The notes beneath the pieces are model-generated. The model did no database searches. It saw only the letters and a program-made list of their open reading frames with translations, and had not been told where the DNA came from. Shown one piece after another: positions 15,774 through 24,314 of a stretch of 64,000 nucleotides of DNA; the stretch's first letter is position 1; every line of letters begins with the position of its first letter. The translations under genes and the position numbers were made by a program. The DNA lies in NCBI GenBank assembly GCA_947589225.1, contig CANQBC010000002.1:62001-126000 (forward strand), read 5' to 3'. The stretch comes from an uncultured Oscillospiraceae bacterium. GTDB lineage: Bacteria > Bacillota > Clostridia > Oscillospirales > Oscillospiraceae.

Positions 15774-17237
15774 ATGCGTCATTTTCGAAGCGTCTATGTA
15801 AAAAACTTCATAGCCGTGGTGGCGCTGTTCTGCCTGAGCTTCGCCCTTCTGGGCATGGCCTTTGCCGGCTTGAGCTACAGCTTTGTCATCCGCCAGCGCG
15901 CGGAGGGCATGGAGGAGGCCGCGGACACCGCCGGCGTCATGCTGCGCTCCTATGCCCAACAGATGGGCAGCGGCTACGGCGGCATCAACACCCGGGCCAT
16001 GCTGTCGCTGGTCGCGCAGATAGCGGGCTATCACATGATTATCACCGACGGCGAGGGCACGATACTCAACTGTTCCGACAGGGATCTGAACTGCGGCCAC
16101 GCCGCCATGTCCGTGCCCTCCTTTGCCATATCCGCCATAAACAGGCAGGGCAAATTTCAGGGTGTCACGGATCTGGGCGGCGTCTTTGAGGATCCCCGGT
16201 TTGTGGTGGGCCTCACCATCCCCGCCGGACCCAGCCAGGCGTACATCTTCGTGTCCGACAGCGCCGGCCGCATGGGCGGCATGTGGAAGAGCTTCGCGGA
16301 AATATTTCTCGCGGCTGCCGTCGTGGTGGTCATCCTCTCCTTTATTTCGGCATATCTCGTGGTAAGAAAAATGTCCCGCCCCATAAAGGAGATGTCCGAC
16401 GCCGCCCGAAGCTATAGCCGCGGAGACTTCACCCCCCGCGTCCACACGGAGGGCCGCCAGGACGAGGTGGGGGAGCTTGCCGAGTCCTTCAACGTCATGG
16501 CCGACTCCCTGGAGCGCAGCGAGCGCAGCCGGCGGGATCTTATTGCCAACGTGTCCCATGAGCTTAAAACGCCAATGACCACCATCTCCGGCTTTGCCGA
16601 CGGGATCCTGGACGGCACCATCCCGCCGGAGAAGGAGCGTGAATATCTCGCCATCATCTCCTCCGAGACAAAGCGCCTTTCGCGCCTTGTGCGTGGGATG
16701 CTGGACATGTCCCAGCTCCAGTCCGTGACGCCCATGGAGCTGAGCTCCCGCTCCTTTGACTTGCTCGAGGTGGTCTGTCAGTCGCTTTTGAGCATGGAGT
16801 CAAAGATAACGTCCCGGGGCCTGGACGTGGAGACCGTTCTCCCCGAGGAGCCCATCTACGCTGTGGGCGACTCCGACGCGATAACGCAGGTAGTCCATAA
16901 CCTTCTGGACAACGCCGCCAAATTCGCCGCCCCGGACACCTCCCTCGTCCTCAAGCTCTGGCGCGAGGAAGGAAAGGCGTATGTGTCCGTGTCCAATCGG
17001 GGCGAGACCATCCCCCGGGAGGAGCTGCCCCTCATCTTCGAACGGTTCCACAAGACCGACAGATCCAGAAGCCAGGATCGGGACGGCGTGGGTCTGGGCC
17101 TCTATATCGTAAAGACCATTCTGGACAGCCACGGCGGCGACATCTTTGTTGCCAGCCGCGACGGCCTGACGACCTTTACCTTTAACCTGAAGCTCGCCAA
17201 AAACAGGCCGGGTCCCGAGAAAAGCGCGGCCAAGTGA
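15774..17237 (+). CDS. Membrane sensor histidine kinase
   Basis: The 487-residue product has a first membrane helix at about 14-38, an extracytoplasmic sensor of about 135 residues, a second helix at about 180-200, a HAMP linker (RPIKEMSDAARSYSRGD), a HisKA dimerisation helix with phospho-acceptor His262 in SHELKTPMT, and a HATPase_c domain with N box DNAAKF and G boxes (DGVGLGLYIVK). It should phosphorylate the upstream regulator in response to an envelope signal. GAGGCGG precedes the ATG. The architecture resembles PhoR/VanS-type kinases. The gene is followed by the large repeat element at 17.4 kb. Confidence 0.95.
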   Translation: MRHFRSVYVKNFIAVVALFCLSFALLGMAFAGLSYSFVIRQRAEGMEEAADTAGVMLRSYAQQMGSGYGGINTRAMLSLVAQIAGYHMIITDGEGTILNCSDRDLNCGHAAMSVPSFAISAINRQGKFQGVTDLGGVFEDPRFVVGLTIPAGPSQAYIFVSDSAGRMGGMWKSFAEIFLAAAVVVVILSFISAYLVVRKMSRPIKEMSDAARSYSRGDFTPRVHTEGRQDEVGELAESFNVMADSLERSERSRRDLIANVSHELKTPMTTISGFADGILDGTIPPEKEREYLAIISSETKRLSRLVRGMLDMSQLQSVTPMELSSRSFDLLEVVCQSLLSMESKITSRGLDVETVLPEEPIYAVGDSDAITQVVHNLLDNAAKFAAPDTSLVLKLWREEGKAYVSVSNRGETIPREELPLIFERFHKTDRSRSQDRDGVGLGLYIVKTILDSHGGDIFVASRDGLTTFTFNLKLAKNRPGPEKSAAK

Positions 17238-17434
17238 TCCTTTGCGCCTTGATTATTCACAAAATGTATACGGTTTATTCACATTCTTTTCAACGTGAGG
17301 CTATATACTAGAAGTAGAAGCGATTCCTCCATACATGCGGCTATTGACCCCAACATACGCCGCATATCTGCTTCCGCGGATTTCTCCCGATCCGCGTGCT
17401 TGGCAAGTCCAAGCGTTTCTCCCTCTTTTTTGTA

Positions 17435-17914
17435 GAAATGCCCCTGTCCCATTCGGGACAGGGGCATTTCTCAGCGTGTCGAAAAAGGCCTTTGGCCTTT
17501 TCCGACAAAGGGGAACGTGCGGGAAACTCCGCGTGAATTTTGCGAAATTCACGCGGAATTTCCCTGCCGTCGCCCTGCGCGCGCCCTCGTCGTCGCGGAT
17601 GCCGCTTAACCTCGCCTCATCGTCCTCACACGAGCCGCTTTGCTTCGGGCTCCTTTCGGTCGCCCTCAGACGCTGGCTCGGTTCGTCCTCTCCCCAACAG
17701 GCTTTGCCTGTCGGGGGCCCCTTATCGAGGCTCAGGCGCTATCATCGCTCCTCCTCTCCCCACGCAATCTCCGATTGCGCGGGGACCCCATCGCGACACA
17801 CTTGGGCGACAAAAGGTATTTTTTCCGACGTACATGCCGCCGAAAAAAATATTTAATTTGAGTTTTTTGACAATCTGGGAAATGCCCCCGTCCCAACTGG
17901 GACGGGGGCATTTC
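17435..17914. repeat. Mosaic hairpin repeat, copy A
   Basis: This structured non-coding stretch is bracketed by two near-identical 16-bp hairpins, 17435-17470 and 17879-17914, whose arms differ by one compensated pair (T-A versus C-G). Inside are a 14-bp hairpin (17477-17507, one mismatch), a 20-bp stem with TGCG loop (17521-17564, one mismatch), a small hairpin CGCAATC/GATTGCG (17764-17780) and a T-rich/A-rich hairpin with loop core GACGTACATGCCGCCG (17817-17851). Related blocks recur at 22.4, 56.0, 57.0 and 57.5 kb. It separates the kinase gene from the convergent S24-like gene and could end transcription, though no clean T-tract follows. The adjoining 17238-17434 holds only a weak dyad near 17336-17366. 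Confidence 0.85.
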
Positions 17915-17968
17915 TGTCTATGGAGACTTAACTTCCTTTTTCCCGTGTGAAAACGCGGGGGTTCCGTG

Positions 17969-18316
17969 CTATTCCTCGATCCCAGGCAGGGGAAGAGGAG
18001 CGGGAAGCAGGAGCTTGGCGTACAGAGTGACGCGGACGGACGGGGGGAGCATGAGGTCGCCGGAGCGTTTTGCCCGGTCAAGCGTAAAGAGGTAGATATT
18101 GCCCTCGCTGTCCTCGGCGTACTGGCGGCAGAGGAGGTCGCCGTTCACCAAAAACAGGCCCACGTCGCCGGGACACATTTTGCCCCGGCCGCGGGCGTAA
18201 ACGGTGTCGCCGCGCCTTAAAACCGGCGACAGGTCATCGTCGACGATCTTTATTCCGAATTCCGCGCCCTCCGGCATATCGGGGAGGCGGCGCACAAGGT
18301 CAAATTTCGCCCTCAT
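17969..18316 (-). CDS. S24/LexA-like domain protein lacking catalytic residues
   Basis: The 115-residue protein resembles the C-terminal domain of LexA/CI-type S24 peptidases without a DNA-binding domain: IKIVDDDLSPVLRRGDTVY aligns with the family's GDSMxPxxxxGD region, and GDVGLFLVNGDLLCRQY with the segment that normally holds the catalytic Lys. At the nucleophile position Ser appears to be Asp (DDLSP versus DSMEP), and the Lys position is Cys or Arg, so self-cleavage is unlikely. Its ATG overlaps the TrkA stop (ATGA), so it is the last gene of a trkH-trkA operon. It may be a binding or regulatory module for potassium uptake, which is inference. Confidence 0.65.
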   Translation of the reverse strand: MRAKFDLVRRLPDMPEGAEFGIKIVDDDLSPVLRRGDTVYARGRGKMCPGDVGLFLVNGDLLCRQYAEDSEGNIYLFTLDRAKRSGDLMLPPSVRVTLYAKLLLPAPLPLPGIEE

Positions 18317-18963
18317 GATCTTCCGGCCAGCTTGAATACGTCCGAGGAGGCGCCCATGACCATAATGTGGTCGCCGCTCTCAAACACAAAATCAGGCCCC
18401 GGCGCGGCGATGACGCGCTCCCCGCGCTTGGCGGCGATAACATTGACGCTGTGGCGGCGGCGCACGTCGATCCCCGCAATGGTGTTGCCCACCCAGGCGG
18501 CGGGGGTCTTGATCTCGTAGATGGCCACATCCCCGGTCACGGGGATGAAGTCGAAGATGTTGTCGGAGTTGTAGCGCATGGCCACACGCTCGGCGATCTC
18601 CCGCTCAGGGTAGACCACCTCGTAGGCGCCGATCTGCTTCAGGAGCATCTCCTGAATATCCTGGGTAGTCTTGGATATGACCTTCTTGGCCCCGTGGCGC
18701 TTTAAAAGCGCGGTGGTCACAAGGGAGGACTGGAAATCGTCGCCGGTGGTCACAAAGCACAGATCGAAATTCTCCACCCCCAGAGACGCCACGACGGGCT
18801 CCTTGGTGCAGTCCCCGATGGAGCATTCGGTGAACTGATTCGCCATCAGCTCCACCAGCTCCGCGTCCTTGTCCACGATCATCACGTCGTTCCCCAGCTC
18901 CTGCATCTTCAGCGCGAGGTGCTGACCAAAACGCCCAAGACCTATAACCAATACAGATTTCAT
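18313..18963 (-). CDS. trkA: Potassium transport regulatory subunit, TrkA/KtrA family
   Basis: This 216-residue cytoplasmic gating subunit has an N-terminal RCK domain with the Rossmann signature VIGLGRFGQHLA, acidic VDKD at the end of strand 2 and GDCTK, followed by a C-terminal RCK_C domain (about 135-213). Nucleotide and possibly c-di-AMP binding control channel opening in this family. It forms an octameric ring under the TrkH/KtrB pore encoded 15 bases upstream. The single RCK_N-RCK_C pair and length match KtrA rather than the duplicated proteobacterial TrkA. Its stop overlaps the S24-like gene. Confidence 0.93.
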   Translation of the reverse strand: MKSVLVIGLGRFGQHLALKMQELGNDVMIVDKDAELVELMANQFTECSIGDCTKEPVVASLGVENFDLCFVTTGDDFQSSLVTTALLKRHGAKKVISKTTQDIQEMLLKQIGAYEVVYPEREIAERVAMRYNSDNIFDFIPVTGDVAIYEIKTPAAWVGNTIAGIDVRRRHSVNVIAAKRGERVIAAPGPDFVFESGDHIMVMGASSDVFKLAGRS

Positions 18964-18978
18964 AATAGTACCTCCCTG

Positions 18979-20316
18979 TTATCCCACTAAAAGCTTGCCT
19001 GTGGGGAACTTTACCGGCGACGCGCTCTGCTCGCCGGTGAGGGCGATGGCCATAGTGAGACCCCCTATTCGTCCGGCGAACATCAGGGCTGTCAGCATCA
19101 GCTTTGCCGCCACGCCCAGCCCCGGCGTGATCCCGGTGGAGAGGCCCACGGTGGCGATGGCGGAAATGACCTCGAAAAGCGCCTCCCTCAGCGTCACGGC
19201 GTCAACGACGCACAGAGCGCAGGTGCCGGCGATTATCGCCGTGAGATATATAACCACGATAGCGGTGGCCTGCCGCACAATGTCATCCTCGATGCGCCGT
19301 TTGAAGGCCGTGGGGGGCGACTTTTTCATGGAGGCGGCGGTACAGATAAGCACCACCGCCACGGTGGTGGTCTTGACGCCGCCGGCGGTGGAGCCGGGGG
19401 AGCCGCCGATGAGCATGAGAACCATGGTCAGGAGCAGCCCGGCGTCGGACAGGGACGCCATGGGCACCGTGGCGAAGCCCGCCGTGCGCGGGGTCACCGT
19501 CTGGAAGAGGGATAGGAGGAGCTTGTCGCCGAGGGAACGGCCCGCGAAGGCCGCGCCGTCCTCAAAGATGAGGAAAAGCGCGAAGGGCGCCAAAATCAGC
19601 ACCGCCGTCATGACAAGCACGAGCTTTGAGTGGAGCTTGAGCGATTTCAGCCGGAACTTGGCATTGAGAAGGTCATCCCAGACGATGAATCCGAGGCCGC
19701 CGATAAGTATGAGGGCGGTCACGGTCAGCACCACCACGGGATCCGTTGCAAAAGCCGACAGGGACGCGCCGCCCTTGTAGTCGCCCAAAAGATCGAACCC
19801 GGCGTTGCAGAAGGCCGATATGGAGTGGAACAAGGAAAACCACAGCCCCCGCCCCCAACCAAATTCCGGCACGAAGCGCGTCGCCAGCAGCACCGCTCCG
19901 GCGGCCTCGAAGATGAGGGTGCCGAGGAAAAGCCGCCGCACCATCTGGGCAACGCCCGCGTAGCTGTCATTGCCCGCGGCCTGCATCAGCATCCGGGTGT
20001 CGGCCAGGCTCGTCCTTTTGCGCACCACGGAGAAAAACCCCGTGATTATGGTCATGGCGCCAAGGCCGCCCGTCTGAATAAGCAGAAGGACGATCACCTG
20101 TCCGAAAAGACTCCAATGTCCCGCGGTGTCCACCACCGCGAGTCCCGTGACGCACGCCGCCGAGGTTGCGGTAAAAAGGCAGTCCACAAAACCCGTCCAG
20201 CCGCCGTCCGCGGAGGAGAGGGGCGTCATAAGTATAAGCGCGCCCGTGAGGATTATCCCAAGGAAGCTCAGGACAATGAGCCTCACAGGGGTGGCCCAAC
20301 GTTTTTTGGCCCGCAT
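18979..20316 (-). CDS. trkH: Potassium uptake channel TrkH/KtrB family
   Basis: The 445-residue integral membrane protein has the four pore-loop repeats of the Trk/Ktr/HKT superfamily. The filter-region segments are visible as TSAACVTGLAVVDT, ISAFCNAGFDLLG, TVTPRTAGFATVP and ISAIATVGLSTG. It mediates K+ (possibly with Na+) uptake across the cytoplasmic membrane with the TrkA-type ring. GGGAGG lies 7 bases before the ATG. Length fits KtrB. It is the first gene of a three-gene minus-strand operon with its own consensus promoter. Confidence 0.93.
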   Translation of the reverse strand: MRAKKRWATPVRLIVLSFLGIILTGALILMTPLSSADGGWTGFVDCLFTATSAACVTGLAVVDTAGHWSLFGQVIVLLLIQTGGLGAMTIITGFFSVVRKRTSLADTRMLMQAAGNDSYAGVAQMVRRLFLGTLIFEAAGAVLLATRFVPEFGWGRGLWFSLFHSISAFCNAGFDLLGDYKGGASLSAFATDPVVVLTVTALILIGGLGFIVWDDLLNAKFRLKSLKLHSKLVLVMTAVLILAPFALFLIFEDGAAFAGRSLGDKLLLSLFQTVTPRTAGFATVPMASLSDAGLLLTMVLMLIGGSPGSTAGGVKTTTVAVVLICTAASMKKSPPTAFKRRIEDDIVRQATAIVVIYLTAIIAGTCALCVVDAVTLREALFEVISAIATVGLSTGITPGLGVAAKLMLTALMFAGRIGGLTMAIALTGEQSASPVKFPTGKLLVG

Positions 20317-20349
20317 GAGGTCGCCTCCCGAAGGAAAAAATACCAGTTT

Positions 20350-20377
20350 ATTTTATACCATAAACGAAAAATGTCAA
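20350..20377 (-). promoter_or_regulatory. Promoter of trkH-trkA operon
   Basis: On the minus strand, TTGACA (20372-20377) and TAAAAT (20350-20355) are spaced by 16 bases, 34 bases before the trkH ATG. A TATAAA two bases upstream overlaps the -10. Confidence 0.7.
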
Positions 20378-20428
20378 GTCCGCATCTCCCCGTCCCGTAT
20401 TTTTCCGGGGCTTTTTTTGCAAAAGGGC

Positions 20429-20456
20429 TTGAACGGATCCAAAAATGTGATAAAAT
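20429..20456 (+). promoter_or_regulatory. Promoter of oligoendopeptidase gene
   Basis: TTGAAC (20429-20434), a 16-base spacer and TAAAAT (20451-20456) preceded by TGA, which resembles an extended -10. It lies 36 bases before the start and diverges from the trkH promoter. Confidence 0.6.
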
Positions 20457-20491
20457 CATCCTGTAATAAAGTATTTACGGAGGATATAGCC

Positions 20492-22294
20492 ATGTCCGCA
20501 AAAAAGACGATCGTTTCCCGGAGTCAACGCGATCCCGCGTCCCTATGGAGCATTGAGGATCTTTTTCCAGGCGACGAGGCATGGGAGAAGGAGTTTGACG
20601 CCTGCCAGTCTATTCCCGGCGAGGCGGCGGCCTACCGGGGGCGTCTCGGTGGATCCGCAAAGACGCTTCTGGAATTTCTTCAGCTCAGCGAACAGACCGA
20701 GGAACGGCTCGACCCGGTTTTTTCCTATCCCATGCTACGGCACGACGAGGACACCGCCGATCCCGGCCATCAGGCCATGGTGGGCAGGCTTCGGAGCTTC
20801 ATGGTGAAGCTGGGTTCCGCCACGGCCTTTGAGGGGCCGGAGCTGAACGCCATACCCGAGGAGACGCTGGAGCGGTTCTACGCGGAGGAGCCGGGGCTTG
20901 AGAAGTACCGCCGGTATCTGACCCGCGCCCGCCGCGACCGGGAGCACGTGCTCAGCCAGCCCGAGGAGGATCTGCTGGCCGCCTTCGGGCAGGTGGCGCA
21001 GGGCCCGTCCCATATCTTCAACTCCTTCTCCGACGCGGATATGAAATTCCCCGCGGCCCTTGACAGCGACGGCGATACGCACCCCGTCACCCACGGCAGC
21101 TACATAGCCCTCATGTCCGGCGCCGACAGGACGCTCCGCCGGAACGCCTTTCACTCCCTTTACCACACTTACGACAGCTTTAAAAACGCCGTTGCGGCCA
21201 TGCTCAACGCCGAGGTACAGAAAAACGTGTTCCGCGCCCGCGCCAGGAAGTACGATTCCACGCTGCAGTCGGCGCTGTTCCCCTCGGAGATCCCCGAGAG
21301 CGTGTACCACAACCTCCTGGAGGCGGTGCATCAGAACCTGGATAAGATGTACAGGTATATGTCCATACGGAAAAAGGCCATGGCCCTGGACGAGCTGCAT
21401 ATGTATGACGTCTACGCCCCCATGCTGCCCGAGGCCGGTCAGGTCGTCCCCTTCGAGGAGGCCAAAAGCTGGGTGCTGGAGGCCGCGAAGGTCTACGGCG
21501 AGGACTATTGCCGCGTCCTCCGCTCCGCCTTTGACGGGCGCTGGATGGACGTATATGAAAACGAGGGGAAGCGCTCCGGGGCCTATTCCAGCGGCTGCCG
21601 CGTACACCCCTTTGTGCTTCTGAATTACAACGACGACCTGGACAGCGCCTTCACCCTCGCCCACGAGATGGGCCACGCCATGCACTCATACCTCAGCGCC
21701 AGCTCCCAGCCGACGGTCTACTCCAGCTACGTGCTCTTTGTGGCGGAGGTCGCCTCCACCTGCAACGAGGCCATCCTCATGCGCAGCCTGCTGGCCCGCA
21801 CGGACGACAAGCGCCGCCGCGCCGTGCTGATCAACTACTTCCTCGAGCAGTTCCGCACGACCCTCTACCGCCAGACCATGTTCGCGGAATTTGAGCTGAA
21901 GATCCACACTCTGGCCGAGCGGGGCGAGGCCCTGACGGCCAAGACCCTCTGCGACATATACGCCGACCTCAACCGGCTCTATTACGGCCCGGACGTGGTG
22001 GTGGACGACGAGATCGCCATGGAGTGGGCGCGGATCCCCCACTTCTACCGCCGGTTCTACGTCTACCAGTACGCCACCGGCTTCTCCGCCGCCATGGCCC
22101 TGTCAAACCGCATCCTCACCGGCGGGGAGGAGGCCGTGAAGGACTACCTGAGATTCCTCTCCGGCGGCTGCTCCACCGACCCCGTGTCCCTTCTGAAGAT
22201 CGCCGGCGTGGATATGAGCACCCCGAAACCCGTAAACGACGCCCTGACCCTCTTCGGCGAGCTTCTGGACGAGATGGAAACGCTCCTGGCCTGA
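20492..22294 (+). CDS. pepF: Oligoendopeptidase F (M3B zinc metallopeptidase)
   Basis: The start is ATG 20492, where GGAGGATATAGCC precedes MSAKKTIVSRSQRDPA; the open frame extends upstream without a ribosome site. The 600-residue length is typical for PepF. The zinc motif HEMGHAMH is at 391-398, with the downstream Glu ligand region VAEVASTCNE as in M3 peptidases. There is no signal peptide, so it should degrade peptides of roughly 7-20 residues in the cytoplasm, a fitting partner for the peptide importer encoded at 24-32 kb. It is monocistronic with its own promoter. Confidence 0.95.
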   Translation: MSAKKTIVSRSQRDPASLWSIEDLFPGDEAWEKEFDACQSIPGEAAAYRGRLGGSAKTLLEFLQLSEQTEERLDPVFSYPMLRHDEDTADPGHQAMVGRLRSFMVKLGSATAFEGPELNAIPEETLERFYAEEPGLEKYRRYLTRARRDREHVLSQPEEDLLAAFGQVAQGPSHIFNSFSDADMKFPAALDSDGDTHPVTHGSYIALMSGADRTLRRNAFHSLYHTYDSFKNAVAAMLNAEVQKNVFRARARKYDSTLQSALFPSEIPESVYHNLLEAVHQNLDKMYRYMSIRKKAMALDELHMYDVYAPMLPEAGQVVPFEEAKSWVLEAAKVYGEDYCRVLRSAFDGRWMDVYENEGKRSGAYSSGCRVHPFVLLNYNDDLDSAFTLAHEMGHAMHSYLSASSQPTVYSSYVLFVAEVASTCNEAILMRSLLARTDDKRRRAVLINYFLEQFRTTLYRQTMFAEFELKIHTLAERGEALTAKTLCDIYADLNRLYYGPDVVVDDEIAMEWARIPHFYRRFYVYQYATGFSAAMALSNRILTGGEEAVKDYLRFLSGGCSTDPVSLLKIAGVDMSTPKPVNDALTLFGELLDEMETLLA

Positions 22295-22298
22295 AACC

Positions 22299-22326
22299 AG
22301 GGCAGGATAGGCCGCCCTCCCCTTTT
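22299..22326 (+). terminator. Weak terminator after pepF
   Basis: AGGGC (22299-22303) pairs with GCCCT (22314-22318), followed by CCCC and a T6 tract, just after the pepF stop. The stem is short, so it may be leaky; a stronger candidate lies at 22626. Confidence 0.4.
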
Positions 22327-22396
22327 TTAAGCGTCAAAAAGCGGGATCGAGATCCCGGAAGAGCCTCGCGTCGTCTCGCAGCCCCGGACGGACGCT

Positions 22397-22655
22397 CCCG
22401 CGAGGCTTTGTATACTGTTCGAGGACGTCCCTTCCGGGGCGTCCTTAACCCGTTGACAAAGGCTATGCCTTTGCCAACGGAAGAAATTTGCCGATCCCCT
22501 CCATGCACTTCGTACACTCCGGGGATCTAAAAGGGGCAAATTTCGACGTACATGCCGCCGAAATTTGCATAAAATTTTTTTCGCGCCTGCAGGCGCGAAA
22601 CTCCGCGAGGCTTTGTATACAGTCTGAGGACGTCCCTTCCGGGGCGTCCTCAACT
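22397..22655. repeat. Mosaic hairpin repeat, copy E, flanked by direct repeats
   Basis: Two direct repeats of about 52 bases (about 22399-22449 and 22604-22654), starting CCGCGAGGCTTTGTATAC and ending GGGGCGTCCT, flank ~150 bases. Inside are a 14-bp hairpin CCGTTGACAAAGGC/GCCTTTGCCAACGG (22450-22480, one G-T pair) and a 10-bp hairpin GCAAATTTCG/CGAAATTTGC (22536-22568) around the same loop core, ACGTACATGCCGC, found in copies A-D. The stem sequence differs from those copies but stays perfectly paired. It lies between the convergent pepF and rlmI-like genes. Short open frames on either strand here are artefacts of the repeats. Confidence 0.8.
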
Positions 22656-22660
22656 TTTTT
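22626..22660 (+). terminator. Hairpin plus T-tract in the second direct repeat
   Basis: GAGGACGTCCC (22626-22636) pairs with GGGGCGTCCTC (one G-T pair), followed by AAC and six T. It could terminate pepF transcripts. The first direct-repeat copy lacks the T-tract. Confidence 0.6.
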
Positions 22661-22675
22661 CTCACCTGATATTTA

Positions 22676-22699
22676 AAAGAAAGGCGCCTCCCGGGGCGC
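22676..22699 (-). terminator. Possible terminator of rlmI-like gene
   Basis: On the minus strand, GCGCC (22695-22699 complement) pairs with GGCGC (22684-22688 complement), and the downstream side reads TTTCTTTTAAAT. The stem is only five to six pairs. Confidence 0.4.
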
Positions 22700-22772
22700 G
22701 GGGCTTTTATACCCCGCGGGAAGGGCGGCGAAAGGCCGGCGCGGAAGTCCAATATATGGTTACATCCCCGCA

Positions 22773-24002
22773 TTATATCACCTGGAAGATATAGAACTTC
22801 AGGTACTCCGTCTCCGGCACGTTCCAGAGGATAGGGTGATCGGGCGCCTGCTTGCGAACCTCCACCTCCCTGAGCTCCCGATCCGCGTCCCGGGCGACCT
22901 GACGGAGCATCCTCTCAAACTGCTCCATGGGCATGAAGTGGCTGCAGGAGGCCGTGGCCAAATACCCGCCCCGGGGCAGGAGCGACATGGCCCGGTAGTT
23001 GATCTCTCGGTAGCCCCGGTAGGCGCTGTCCGCGGTGGCGCGGGACTTGGTGAAGGCCGGCGGATCCAGGATCACAAGGTCATAAGCGCGCCTCCTGTCC
23101 GCGCACAGCCGAGGCAGCAGCTCAAAGACGTCGGCGCAGACCACGTCGATCTTCTCCGAAAGGCCGTTGCGCGCGGCGTTTTTTCTCGCCATCTCCGCCG
23201 CCGTCTCCGACACATCCACGGCCGTCACGTGCTCCGCCCCGCCCAGGGCGGCGTTGAGGGCGAAGGAGCCGGTGTGGGTGAAGCAGTCCAGCACGCGCCT
23301 GCCTCGGGCGACGCGGGCCACGGCGGCGCGGTTGAACTTCTGATCCAGGAAAAACCCGGTTTTCTGGCCGTTTTCCACGTCCACCGCGTAAACTATGCCG
23401 TTTTCGCGGATCTCCGTCGCGGCGCTCTCCGGGCACGTCTCGCCGGGCAGGCCGTACCAGCCCTTATACTGTTCGAGTCCCTCAAGGGAGCGGGCCGTCA
23501 GGTCGTTGCGCTCATAGACGCCGCGAATCTCCTGCCCGTCCTCCCGCAGGATCTTGACGATCAGCGGGAAAATGACATCCTTGAGCCTTTCCATCCCGAC
23601 GGAGGCTGTCTGCACGGAGAGAAGGTCGTTGAACCGGTCCACCGTGAGGCCGGGAAAGCCGTCCGACTCCCCGAAGATGACCCGGCAGGCGGAAAGCTGG
23701 CCGCCCATGACGGCCTTGCGGTACTCCCAGGCGTAGCGCACGCGCCTCTCCCAGAATGCCTCGTCAAACCGGTCGTTGGCGTTGCGGGACACGATGCGGA
23801 CGCGGATCTTGCTCTCCTTCGACAAAAACCCGGTGCCCAGATACTTGCCCTTCGGCCCCAGAACGTCCGTCAGCGCCCCGTTTTCCACATCCTCCGGCTG
23901 GGAGGCCACATCCGAGGCGTAGATCCAGGGGTGGCCCGTCCCGGCCCACCGTTCGCCCTTTTGCGTCACAACGACTTTCGGATGCGCTCTCTCCGCTTTC
24001 AT
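22773..24002 (-). CDS. rlmI: RlmI-type 23S rRNA cytosine methyltransferase
   Basis: I use ATG 24002 (MKAERAHPKVVV), which gives 409 residues, close to the ~395 usual for RlmI; the frame is open further upstream. An N-terminal PUA-like RNA-binding segment (GHPWIYASDVA) is followed by a class I methyltransferase domain: motif I VLDCFTHTGSFALNAAL, VDVS at strand 2 and the catalytic-site motif LDPPAFTKSR. It should methylate a cytosine C5 in large-subunit rRNA using SAM. The exact target (m5C1962 in E. coli) is inferred. The ribosome site AGGGCGG is weak. A small membrane protein gene lies 61 bases upstream. Confidence 0.82.
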   Translation of the reverse strand: MKAERAHPKVVVTQKGERWAGTGHPWIYASDVASQPEDVENGALTDVLGPKGKYLGTGFLSKESKIRVRIVSRNANDRFDEAFWERRVRYAWEYRKAVMGGQLSACRVIFGESDGFPGLTVDRFNDLLSVQTASVGMERLKDVIFPLIVKILREDGQEIRGVYERNDLTARSLEGLEQYKGWYGLPGETCPESAATEIRENGIVYAVDVENGQKTGFFLDQKFNRAAVARVARGRRVLDCFTHTGSFALNAALGGAEHVTAVDVSETAAEMARKNAARNGLSEKIDVVCADVFELLPRLCADRRRAYDLVILDPPAFTKSRATADSAYRGYREINYRAMSLLPRGGYLATASCSHFMPMEQFERMLRQVARDADRELREVEVRKQAPDHPILWNVPETEYLKFYIFQVI

Positions 24003-24063
24003 TGGATCACCGCCCTTTTTCAGTAAGGTGACGGGAGCCGCCAAGAGGCGGCCCCCGTTCAAA

Positions 24064-24252
24064 TTAAAACAGGCGAAAAAGAAACATCATCAAAAGGACA
24101 AATCCGCCCAGCGCCAACACGGCGGGCAAGACCAGCGTGAAGAGGGCCGCGATCAGCATGGCGGGTAAATCCCCCTTCTCCAGCTTCTCCCTCTCCTCCT
24201 CGGGGACGGGTTTTACATCCCTGAGATGCTTCAACCGGCTGAAAAGTGACAC
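24064..24252 (-). CDS. Small single-pass membrane protein
   Basis: A 62-residue frame starts with GTG at 24252, preceded by AAGGAG seven bases upstream. It has a charged N-terminal half (HLRDVKPVPEEEREKLEKGD) and one long hydrophobic helix (about 32-61) ending in FRLF. I do not recognise a family. It sits between oppF and the rlmI-like gene on the same strand and could be a membrane subunit or tail-anchored regulator. The good ribosome site and clean helix favour a real gene. Confidence 0.6.
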   Translation of the reverse strand: MSLFSRLKHLRDVKPVPEEEREKLEKGDLPAMLIAALFTLVLPAVLALGGFVLLMMFLFRLF

Positions 24253-24314
24253 GATCCTGCTCCTTTCGGTAATGTCACGCCCACGCGGCCGCCATCCGCC
24301 GGACAGCGGGACGT

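Noticed and set aside
17335..17856. Plus-strand open frame of 173 codons across repeat copy A
   Set aside because: It consists of hairpin repeat sequence, lacks a ribosome site, and changes frame between repeat copies.
22327..22773. Minus-strand open frame in the pepF-rlmI interval
   Set aside because: Its repeated peptide RTPRKGRP is only the translation of the direct repeats; there is no start signal.
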